A DNA stretch of 6,799 bases, taken from Bacteroidales bacterium (GTDB lineage: Bacteria > Bacteroidota > Bacteroidia > Bacteroidales > PUMT01). A program made the position numbers and the translations under genes. The notes beneath the pieces are model-generated. The model searched no databases. It was not told the origin of the DNA and saw nothing but the letters and a program-made list of their open reading frames with translations. Below, one piece after another: positions 1 through 6,394 of this stretch; within the stretch, counting starts at the first letter, position 1, and each line of letters begins with the position of its first letter. Location: contig SKQJ01000359.1 in the NCBI GenBank assembly GCA_007119075.1, forward strand, positions 1 through 6,799, in the 5' to 3' direction.

Positions 1-205
1 GCAGCATGCTGTCATCCTGGTCCGTGACGGGCCCTCGTCTGCAGCATGCTGTCATCCTGCTCCGTATCGGGCAACCGTCTGATCCGTGTTGAGCCTCCAT
101 TTGCAGCATGCTGTTATCCTGATCCGTATCGGGCCTCCGTCTGATCGTGTTGAGCCTCCATTTGCAGCATGCTCTTATCCTGCTTCGTCTCGGCCCCCGA
201 TTGAT
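1..205. repeat. Imperfect tandem repeat array, ~61-62 bp units with CAGCATGCTG palindromes
   Basis: Four copies begin at 1, 41, 103 and 164. Copies 2 (41-102) and 3 (103-163) are full length and differ by a few substitutions and one single-base indel. Copy 1 is only 40 bp, lacking the roughly 22-bp second half (which starts GATCCGTGTTGAGCC in copy 2). Copy 4 decays after about 40 bp. Each copy opens with GCAGCATGCT and carries the perfect 10-bp palindrome CAGCATGCTG (2-11, 42-51, 104-113); copy 4 has one mismatch (165-174). No reading frame of note runs through it, and stop codons interrupt it. The array abuts the left edge and probably extends beyond it. Its function is unknown; it could be a family of dispersed intergenic repeats. 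There are no unique spacers, so it is not a CRISPR. Confidence 0.85.
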
Positions 206-368
206 AATGGGAAGAAATGTTCCCTGTCCGCATAGCAAAGATAAATTAATTTGGAATATGCCATGTTCTAAAAGAAGACAGTTCACAGTATATCTGAAAA
301 AAAACGTAAATTAGCCACGCGGCAGGCATCATCCCTGCTGCCGGGTTTAACCAAACAATCATTTTTTC
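206..368 (+). promoter_or_regulatory. guaA upstream region with hairpin at 320-343
   Basis: This AT-rich stretch between the repeats and guaA must hold its promoter and leader. Two near-matches to the Bacteroidetes -7 element TAnnTTTG are visible, TTAATTTG at 246-253 and TATATCTG at 289-296, each with one mismatch and no convincing -33 box, so neither can be assigned. A hairpin can form from CGGCAG (320-325) and CTGCCG (338-343) around a 12-nt loop, ending 25 nt before the start codon. It could be a leader structure affecting translation, or the remnant of a terminator. No known purine riboswitch core was recognised. No Shine-Dalgarno site precedes the ATG, which is common in this phylum. Confidence 0.35.
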
Positions 369-1898
369 ATGCAGGATAAAATTTTAATTCTTGATTTTGG
401 CTCCCAATACACTCAATTGATAGCCAGAAGGATACGTGAGATGCATGTGTATTGCGAAATATATCCCTTCAACAAGTATCCGATGCCGGATTTGTCGGTA
501 AAGGGCGTTATACTTTCCGGAAGTCCTTCATCGGTCCGGGACCCCGGCGCTCCTGTCGCCGATCTCAGCCCTTTCGTGGGCAAGGTGCCTATTCTCGGAA
601 TATGCTACGGAGCCCAGTTTCTGGCATATCAGGATGGGGGAGAAGTTGCTTCTTCCGTCTCGAGGGAATACGGAAGGGCAAAACTTGATACCATTGATCC
701 CAACTCCGAATTATTTTCAGGGGTAAGTGAAGGATCCCAGGTCTGGATGTCCCATGCTGATTCAATATTCAGGTTGCCGGCAAATTATGCCGTTATCGGA
801 AAAACTGCCGACGTGGCAATTGCGGCCTTCAGGGTGACCGGAGAACAAATATATGGCATCCAGTTTCATCCGGAGGTATATCACACCACCGAAGGCAAGC
901 TCATTCTTAAAAATTTTGTCGATGATATCTGCGGATGCAGCCAGGACTGGACGCCTGCTTCATTTGTAGAGGAGTCGGTCGCCATTCTCAGGTCGCAGCT
1001 GAAGGATGACAAGGCAATACTGGGTCTCTCCGGCGGGGTCGACTCAACAGTGGCAGCAACATTGCTTCACAGGGCAATAGGCAAAAACCTGACCTGTATT
1101 TTTGTCGATAACGGTCTGCTGAGAAAGAATGAATTTTCCAAAGTGATAAAATCCTATGAGCATATGGGCCTGAATGTGAAAGGTGTCGATGCCCGGGAGA
1201 AATTCCTCGAATCGCTCCTTGATGTTTCAGACCCTGAACAGAAGAGAAAGATCATCGGCAGATGTTTCATAGAAGTATTTGAAAAAGAGGCACTGGAACT
1301 CAGGGATGTCAGATGGCTTGCCCAGGGTACTATTTATCCCGATGTTATTGAATCGGTTTCGGTCAACGGTCCCTCGGTCACCATCAAATCTCATCATAAT
1401 GTGGGCGGACTGCCTGAAATAATGAATCTGAAGGTTGTCGAGCCCCTGAAATTATTATTCAAGGATGAGGTGCGGAAGGTCGGCAGCACCCTGGGAATTG
1501 ACAGGTCTCTTTTAAGCCGACATCCCTTTCCCGGGCCCGGTCTCGGAATCAGGGTGGTGGGACCGGTAACGCCGGAAAGGATAGCCATACTGCAGGAGGT
1601 GGATGATATCTTTATAAGGGGTTTGATCGATAACGGATTGTATGACAAGGTATGGCAGGCCGCGGCATTGTTGCTGCCCGTGCAATCGGTGGGCGTGATG
1701 GGGGATGAAAGGACCTACGAGAGCGCCGTTGCCCTCAGGGCGGTTACGTCTACCGACGGGATGACGGCGGATTGGGCGCATTTGCCGTATGATTTTCTCA
1801 GCAGGATATCCAATGAGATAATCAACAGGGTAAAAGGTGTGAACAGGGTGGTATATGACATTAGCTCAAAACCCCCTGCCACCATAGAATGGGAGTAG
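369..1898 (+). CDS. guaA: GMP synthase (glutamine-hydrolysing)
   Basis: GuaA converts XMP to GMP in the cytoplasm, using ATP and ammonia released from glutamine; it is the last step of de novo guanine nucleotide synthesis. The 509 residues match the usual length of about 505-525. The N-terminal class I glutamine amidotransferase domain (about residues 4-188) has the nucleophile Cys79 in GICYGAQ and the His167/Glu169 pair in QFHPEV. The ATP pyrophosphatase domain follows, with the P-loop SGGVDS at 221-226 and VDNGLLR at 246-252. The C-terminal dimerisation domain includes RHPFPGPGLGIR (384-395) and ends in the characteristic KPPATIEWE. All catalytic elements seen are intact. The ATG start puts the conserved ILILDFGSQY motif at residues 5-14, as expected. 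The TAG stop is also the first three bases of a downstream repeat array. It appears to be a single-gene transcription unit. Confidence 0.98.
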   Translation: MQDKILILDFGSQYTQLIARRIREMHVYCEIYPFNKYPMPDLSVKGVILSGSPSSVRDPGAPVADLSPFVGKVPILGICYGAQFLAYQDGGEVASSVSREYGRAKLDTIDPNSELFSGVSEGSQVWMSHADSIFRLPANYAVIGKTADVAIAAFRVTGEQIYGIQFHPEVYHTTEGKLILKNFVDDICGCSQDWTPASFVEESVAILRSQLKDDKAILGLSGGVDSTVAATLLHRAIGKNLTCIFVDNGLLRKNEFSKVIKSYEHMGLNVKGVDAREKFLESLLDVSDPEQKRKIIGRCFIEVFEKEALELRDVRWLAQGTIYPDVIESVSVNGPSVTIKSHHNVGGLPEIMNLKVVEPLKLLFKDEVRKVGSTLGIDRSLLSRHPFPGPGLGIRVVGPVTPERIAILQEVDDIFIRGLIDNGLYDKVWQAAALLLPVQSVGVMGDERTYESAVALRAVTSTDGMTADWAHLPYDFLSRISNEIINRVKGVNRVVYDISSKPPATIEWE

Positions 1899-2183
1899 TT
1901 TGCCGGCAGGATGCTTGCCGGCAGTCATAAGAAATTGGTGACTGCTTGTAGTTGGCCGGCAGGATGCCGGCTGGCAGTCATAAGAATTTGGTGGCCGCTT
2001 GTAGTTGGCCGGCAGGATGCCGGCTGGCAGTCATAAGAGATTGGTGGCCGCTTGTAGTTTGCCGGCAGGATGCTTGCCGGCAGTCATAAGAAATTGGTGA
2101 CTGCTTGTAGTTTGCCGGCAGTCATAAGAAAATGATGACTGATTGTAGTAACAGCATGATGCTTGCCGGCTCATAAGAATTGT
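1896..2183. repeat. 53-bp hairpin-forming tandem repeat array abutting guaA
   Basis: Six head-to-tail units begin with TAGT at 1896, 1949, 2002, 2055, 2108 and 2146. The first four are exactly 53 bp. Units 1 and 4 are identical; units 2 and 3 form a second subtype that differs from each other at two bases. Unit 5 is 38 bp, missing 15 bp, and unit 6 is decayed. Units 1 and 4 hold two copies of the palindrome TGCCGGCA (1901-1908 and 1916-1923 in unit 1) and a second stem GCAGTCA/TGACTGC (1921-1927 with 1939-1945). Units 2 and 3 instead form a tight stem GCCGGCA-GGA-TGCCGGC (1955-1971 and 2008-2024). A 53-bp period is not a multiple of three, so it is not a coding repeat. The first unit supplies the guaA stop codon. 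Function is unknown; hairpins here may stabilise the guaA mRNA 3' end, but no U-tract follows as in an intrinsic terminator. Confidence 0.92.
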
Positions 2184-2209
2184 TAAAAGCAAGCGGTTTC
2201 TCAACAATT
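2178..2209. other. Inverted repeat in the guaA-protease intergenic region
   Basis: AATTGTT (2178-2184) and AACAATT (2203-2209) form a 7-bp stem with an 18-nt loop. It begins within the decayed last repeat unit. It lacks a trailing T-run, so a terminator call is not justified. From 2210 to 2377 there is no credible reading frame or RNA gene; the only other structure noted is an 8-bp palindrome CACCGGTG (2244-2251). TAGTTTTC at 2327-2334 resembles the -7 promoter element with one mismatch and no clear -33 partner. A promoter for the protease operon is expected here but cannot be fixed. Confidence 0.4.
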
Positions 2210-2377
2210 AGGTGGCTGCGACCGTTAAGAGAAAGGTGAAAAACACCGGTGAAAGTTAAACACGCTGATGAACCGTCGATGCACTGTTGAAAGATTTATA
2301 CACCGGCTGCCTTCAACAAAATATTGTAGTTTTCCGTTAATAGATTAAATGCGGACTAATCTTAATGAAAAAAGCTC

Positions 2378-3976
2378 ATGAAGAAACATATTAATCACAT
2401 ATTTCTTGCCCTTGCACTTGTTTTCCTGTTCAATAGCGGAAATGCACAGGTGTTTAACGAGCAGGTTTATAAATACAGCAAAGCCCTTGGAGCGATAGCG
2501 AATTTTTACGTTGATCCTGTTGAAGAAGACGAGCTTGTTGAGCACGCAATAGTAGAGATGCTGAAAAAACTGGATCCCCATTCAGTTTATATCAACAAGG
2601 ATGATGTCAGGGCCATGAATGAACCCCTGCAGGGCAATTTTGAAGGTATCGGAGTTCAGTTCAACCTGCTGAATGATACCATTTATATAATTTCACCCAT
2701 TTCCGGCGGACCTTCCGAAAGGGTCGGAATACAGGCAGGTGACAGGATTATCGAGATAGATTCTGAAAATGTTGCCGGTGTCGGTATAACAAATACCCAG
2801 GTGCGCGAAAAGCTTATGGGCGAAAAAGGTACCCAGGTCACTGTTGCCGTTAAGCGGCGGAATGAACAGTCCCTTATCGAGTTCACCATAACCCGTGACA
2901 AGATACCCATCTACAGCCTTGATGCAGCCTATATGGTAGATGATGAAACCGGTTATATCCGGCTCAACCGGTTTTCCTTTACTACGGTCAGTGAATTTGA
3001 GGAAGCCCTGGAAAAACTCAAGAGCCAGAGAATGAAAAATCTGATCCTCGACCTCAGGGATAACGGGGGAGGATATCTCCAGGAATCGATAACCCTTTCG
3101 GATCATTTTCTTGACGAAGGAAAAATGATAGTTTATACCGAAGGCCTTAATATTGCAAAAATGGACTATACAGCCACCAGGAAAGGCGATTTCAAGAATG
3201 GACGTCTGGTGGTTTTGCTGAATGAAGGGTCCGCTTCTGCGAGCGAAATAGTTGCCGGAGCCGTACAGGACTGGGACAGGGGAGTTATAGTAGGCAGAAG
3301 ATCATTCGGAAAGGGGCTGGTGCAGCGTCCGGTAAACCTGCCTGACGGATCGATGATCCGGCTTACCGTGGCCAGGTATTACACTCCTACCGGCAGGCTC
3401 ATACAGAAACCTTATGATCAGGGTGCTGATGAATATGCAATGGATGCCATGAGGAGATTTTCCAACGGGGAATATTTTTACCGTGACAGTATAAACCTTC
3501 ATGATTCTCTGAAATATCTTACCCTGATAAATCAAAGGCCCGTATACGGGGGAGGCGGGATAATGCCGGATGTGTTCGTGCCCTATGATACGACATCCAT
3601 TACAGGTTATTACAGGAGCCTGGTCCGCAGGGGAGTCTTTAATACATTTGTGCTGAACTACCTTGATGTGAACCGTAGCCGGCTGGAATCGGAATATTCC
3701 GATTTCAGAAAATTCAGAGATGAATTTGAAGTCGGTGGCGACATCCTCTCGCAATTCAAAGACTACGGGGAAAGTGAGGGAGTGACCCTGAACGAGGAGG
3801 AGTTCGGTATCTCGCGGGATTTGATTGCAAACCAGCTCAGGGCTCTGATAGCCAGGGACCTGTTTACCATGAGCGAGTATTTTCAAATAATCAATGCCCA
3901 TGATGATGCTTTCAGGAAAGCCATGGAGATAATAGGAGAGCGGCGTTACTACCAATCAATGATACAGCCCGACTGA
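2378..3976 (+). CDS. Exported S41 family C-terminal processing peptidase with PDZ domain
   Basis: This is a serine protease of the CtpA/Prc (tail-specific protease) family, which cleaves proteins near their C-termini outside the cytoplasm. Residues 1-23 form a signal peptide: MKKH, a hydrophobic core FLALALVFLF, then a likely cut after GNA. A PDZ domain follows at about 85-165, with EGIGVQF (89-95) as its carboxylate-binding loop. The catalytic domain spans about 180-345. The dyad is Ser287 in EGSASASE and Lys312 in SFGKGLVQ, with Gln316; the 25- and 4-residue spacings equal those known for E. coli Prc (430/455/459). A C-terminal region of about 130 residues (400-532), rich in charged helices, is typical of Bacteroidetes members. 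No Shine-Dalgarno is evident; the start is chosen because the signal peptide begins there. It is the first gene of a close three-gene set. The substrate cannot be told from sequence. Confidence 0.95.
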   Translation: MKKHINHIFLALALVFLFNSGNAQVFNEQVYKYSKALGAIANFYVDPVEEDELVEHAIVEMLKKLDPHSVYINKDDVRAMNEPLQGNFEGIGVQFNLLNDTIYIISPISGGPSERVGIQAGDRIIEIDSENVAGVGITNTQVREKLMGEKGTQVTVAVKRRNEQSLIEFTITRDKIPIYSLDAAYMVDDETGYIRLNRFSFTTVSEFEEALEKLKSQRMKNLILDLRDNGGGYLQESITLSDHFLDEGKMIVYTEGLNIAKMDYTATRKGDFKNGRLVVLLNEGSASASEIVAGAVQDWDRGVIVGRRSFGKGLVQRPVNLPDGSMIRLTVARYYTPTGRLIQKPYDQGADEYAMDAMRRFSNGEYFYRDSINLHDSLKYLTLINQRPVYGGGGIMPDVFVPYDTTSITGYYRSLVRRGVFNTFVLNYLDVNRSRLESEYSDFRKFRDEFEVGGDILSQFKDYGESEGVTLNEEEFGISRDLIANQLRALIARDLFTMSEYFQIINAHDDAFRKAMEIIGERRYYQSMIQPD

Positions 3977-3991
3977 CGGAAGAGTGCCCTG

Positions 3992-4534
3992 ATGAAAATA
4001 CACAAGGTTGTTGTAACCGGACCGGAATCTACGGGAAAAACATCCCTTGCCTCACGGCTTGCCTCCCGTTTCGGCACTGTATGGATACCTGAATACGCAC
4101 GCGGTTACATACTTGGTCTTGGCAGGGATTATACTTACCTCGATATTGAACACATAGCCATGGAACAGGTGCTACGGGAGAAAAAATATATTTCCCGGGC
4201 AAACCATTTTTTGTTCTTCGATACCCATCTGATAATTACCAAGATCTGGTTCAGAGTTAAGTATGACCGCTACCCTTTGTGGATTGACGACGCCATACGG
4301 GAATCCGGCATTGATCTCTACCTGGTTTGCAATACGGACATTCAGTGGGTGGCCGATGAAGTTAGGGAAAACGGAGGTGAAATGCGGGAAAAACTTCTGG
4401 CTATGTACCTGGAGGAGATCAGAGCATTTGGATTTTCCGGAGAACTTGTTTCCGGGCAGGGACCGGCCAGGATAAAATCGGCCATCGAACATCTGAATAA
4501 CCACTTTAACCTGAAAACAATTGGAGTTTTATAA
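3992..4534 (+). CDS. P-loop ATPase/kinase, NadR kinase-domain-like (AAA_28 type)
   Basis: This 180-residue protein resembles the ribosylnicotinamide kinase domain of NadR, without the NMN adenylyltransferase or DNA-binding domains. Visible features are a strand leading into the Walker A motif GPESTGKT (10-17), EYARGYI (34-40) as in NadR kinases, a Walker B-like FLFFDTHLIITKIWF (73-87) with Asp77, and a lid-like DEVRENG (122-128). If it is a true orthologue it would phosphorylate nicotinamide riboside in NAD salvage; this is inferred from the family, and the substrate is unproven. It starts 15 nt after the protease stop, with GGAAGAG (3978-3984) seven bases before the ATG as a likely ribosome binding site. 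Its end overlaps the translation signals of the next gene. The usual annotation would be AAA family ATPase or ATP-binding protein. Confidence 0.85.
   Translation: MKIHKVVVTGPESTGKTSLASRLASRFGTVWIPEYARGYILGLGRDYTYLDIEHIAMEQVLREKKYISRANHFLFFDTHLIITKIWFRVKYDRYPLWIDDAIRESGIDLYLVCNTDIQWVADEVRENGGEMREKLLAMYLEEIRAFGFSGELVSGQGPARIKSAIEHLNNHFNLKTIGVL
4523..4526 (+). promoter_or_regulatory. Ribosome binding site deciding the methyltransferase TTG start
   Basis: GGAG lies inside the last codons of the kinase-like gene, nine bases before a TTG at 4536. The other in-frame candidate, TTG at 4521, has no such site upstream. The arrangement suggests translational coupling, with the upstream stop (4532-4534) one base before the new start. 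Confidence 0.6.
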
Positions 4535-4535
4535 T

Positions 4536-5687
4536 TTGACTGAAAACAGTCCGCAGATAACCGCGAAAACCCTCCGCGGGCTCGAAGAAATACTGGCATC
4601 GGAAATACGGTCAATCGGGGGCAGGAATATTAAAACAGGGACAAGGGTCGTCCATTTTGAAGGGGACAGGGAACTTTTGTACAAGGCCAATTTTCTTTCC
4701 CGCACCGCCCTCCGCATTCTTAAACCTTTTCATGAATTCAAGGCACGGGATGAAAATGAGCTTTATCGCGGTGCTTATGATTTTGACTGGGCTCCATTGC
4801 TTTCGGGCGACAGGACTTTTGCCATAGACGGCGTTTTGAATTCACCGTATTTCAATCACTCCGGCTATATCGCACTGAAGGTAAAGGATGCCATTGCCGA
4901 TCAGTTCCGGGCCAAAACGGGTAAAAGGCCTTCGGTCGACACAGAGAATCCCGACATAAGGATAAACCTTCATATTTCAGGTGATAAATGTACGATGCTC
5001 CTTGACTCTTCGGGCGAATCCCTGCACAGAAGAGGATACCGGGAAGAGACTCATAAAGCGCCCCTGAGCGAAGTCCTGGCGGCCGGGATAATCATGCTCT
5101 CAGGCTGGGATCGGCGTTCTCCGCTTGTGGATCCTATGTGCGGCTCCGGCACCATTCCCATAGAGGCTGCCATGATAGCTTCCAATGTGCCTCCCGGGTT
5201 TTACAGGAAAAATTTTGCCTTTCAGAAATGGCCCGACTATGATGACCTTCTTTTCCGGAAAATATATGAAGGGGATTATCCCCAGCCAAAAGATCTTCCT
5301 CTTATTGCAGGATCGGATACATCGTCACATGCCGTGGGCATTGCCAGGAAAAATGCCAGGAACGCCTTTCTCACCCGGAAGGTAGCCCTCAGAATATCTT
5401 CCATGGAAAACCTTGAGCCCCCTGAAGGCCCCGGTGTGCTTATCACTAACCCTCCCTACGGTGAAAGGATCAGGCCGGATAATCTCAGGGCGCTTTATTC
5501 GGTTTTGGGAGATGTCCTGAAGAAAAAGTTCACCGGTTATTCGGCATGGATACTCAGCAGCAACAGGGAAGCCTTGAAATTTGTAGGGCTCAGGCCTGAA
5601 AAGAAAATAGTCCTTTTCAACGGCCCTCTTGAATGCAGGCTTGTCAAGTACTCCCTTTACGAGGGCAGCAAGAAGACAGTAAAATAA
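4536..5687 (+). CDS. THUMP domain class I SAM-dependent RNA methyltransferase (RlmL N-half/YpsC type)
   Basis: The protein is predicted to methylate guanine N2 in 23S rRNA, like the N-terminal methyltransferase half of E. coli RlmL, which makes m2G2445. Counting from the TTG at 4536 it has 383 residues, the normal size for the single-domain family. An N-terminal ferredoxin-like segment opens with ITAKTLRGLEEILASEI, followed by the THUMP domain (about 50-160) and the typical HRRGYR (164-169). The Rossmann domain has the SAM-binding motif DPMCGSGT (199-206) and the catalytic motif NPPYGER (305-311). The exact target base is inferred from family and not visible. An alternative TTG start at 4521 would add five residues (MEFYN) but overlaps the upstream gene by 14 nt and lacks a ribosome binding site; family N-termini also fit the shorter form. 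No clear terminator hairpin follows the stop. Confidence 0.93.
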   Translation: MTENSPQITAKTLRGLEEILASEIRSIGGRNIKTGTRVVHFEGDRELLYKANFLSRTALRILKPFHEFKARDENELYRGAYDFDWAPLLSGDRTFAIDGVLNSPYFNHSGYIALKVKDAIADQFRAKTGKRPSVDTENPDIRINLHISGDKCTMLLDSSGESLHRRGYREETHKAPLSEVLAAGIIMLSGWDRRSPLVDPMCGSGTIPIEAAMIASNVPPGFYRKNFAFQKWPDYDDLLFRKIYEGDYPQPKDLPLIAGSDTSSHAVGIARKNARNAFLTRKVALRISSMENLEPPEGPGVLITNPPYGERIRPDNLRALYSVLGDVLKKKFTGYSAWILSSNREALKFVGLRPEKKIVLFNGPLECRLVKYSLYEGSKKTVK

Positions 5688-5736
5688 GAAATATTGTTTA
5701 TTAATAATAAATGTATATTTTTAAAAGCCGGAATTA

Positions 5737-5768
5737 TTGCGAATAGATTGGTAGTTTTATTATATTTG
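5737..5768 (+). promoter_or_regulatory. Bacteroidetes-type promoter for siaB-siaC
   Basis: TATATTTG at 5761-5768 is a full match to the -7 consensus TAnnTTTG used by the Bacteroidetes primary sigma factor. TTG at 5737-5739 sits 21 bases upstream and fits the -33 element. Transcription would begin near 5774, giving a leader of about 44 nt. It lies in the 130-bp gap between two gene sets on the same strand, where a new promoter is expected. Confidence 0.6.
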
Positions 5769-5817
5769 TCCGGCGCTACAGGCCGATCAGTGGTATTATT
5801 ACAATGTTTAAGCCTTT

Positions 5818-6378
5818 ATGAGCTTTAATTTACAGGAAAGTTACAAACAAATGAATGAGGGCGATGTACTTCTCGCCTATAAGGGAAGCATTACCACTGA
5901 GCTGATCACGAATGTGCTGGAAGTAATTGAGACCAAGCTCGAAGATTTCAATACCGCCTCTGCAATAAGGAAAAAAGTCTACAACGTACTTGTAGAAACC
6001 CTTCAGAATCTTTTTCATCATATTGACGACCTTCCCGAAGAAGTAAAAGACGAATTTGATGCCAGGTTCGGAGTGCTTGTCATTTCCCGTGAAGGCGATT
6101 TCTACCGGATCTCAACGGGCAACTTTATTTATACTCCCCGCGTCAGGCCATTAAAGGAGAAAATTGACAAGATCAACTCCCTTTCAAGGGATGAGCTTAA
6201 GGATATGTACAAATTCGTACTTAACCATCAAAAAGTTTCTTCCAAAGGGGGAGGCGGGCTTGGACTGATAGATATCGCAAAGAAAACAGGCAACAAGATG
6301 AAATATGAATTCATCAAGTATAATGATGAATATTATTTTTTCAAATTGAATGTATTTGTAACCGTAAAACACGAATAA
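5818..6378 (+). CDS. siaB: SiaB family protein kinase (GHKL fold)
   Basis: This 186-residue cytoplasmic protein matches the SiaB family, small GHKL-ATPase kinases that phosphorylate the SiaC regulator. In Pseudomonas aeruginosa SiaB phosphorylates SiaC and the phosphatase SiaA reverses this, controlling aggregation through the diguanylate cyclase SiaD. Visible here are an N-box-like VLVETLQNLFHH (57-68), with Glu60 and Asn64 as probable Mg/ATP ligands, and a glycine-rich G-box SKGGGGLGL (142-150) followed by IDIAKKTG. There is no signal peptide or membrane segment. The ATG has no strong Shine-Dalgarno. A five-codon reading frame (5804-5821) ends across the start in an ATGA overlap. siaC follows after 16 nt. 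The name is by family; equivalence of the pathway output to Pseudomonas is not shown. Confidence 0.87.
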   Translation: MSFNLQESYKQMNEGDVLLAYKGSITTELITNVLEVIETKLEDFNTASAIRKKVYNVLVETLQNLFHHIDDLPEEVKDEFDARFGVLVISREGDFYRISTGNFIYTPRVRPLKEKIDKINSLSRDELKDMYKFVLNHQKVSSKGGGGLGLIDIAKKTGNKMKYEFIKYNDEYYFFKLNVFVTVKHE

Positions 6379-6394
6379 GCAATTTTTTTCTAAA

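Noticed and set aside
1..205. Truncated upstream coding sequence
   Set aside because: The stretch is accounted for by the tandem repeats, whose 61-62-bp periods are not multiples of three, and translation meets stops within the units.
1900..1945. Intrinsic terminator of guaA
   Set aside because: Strong stems are present, but they repeat many times and none is followed by a T-run, so a Rho-independent terminator cannot be claimed.
1896..2183. CRISPR array
   Set aside because: Units are contiguous and near-identical along their whole length with no unique spacers, and there are no cas genes in the window.
2210..2377. Small gene or RNA gene before the protease
   Set aside because: Only short, unconvincing frames occur, and no tRNA-like fold or known RNA motif was recognised; treated as a non-coding upstream region.
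3302..3955. 217-residue open frame on the minus strand
   Set aside because: It lies fully antisense to the catalytic and C-terminal part of the S41 protease, has no recognisable domain, and the + strand frame is clearly the real gene.
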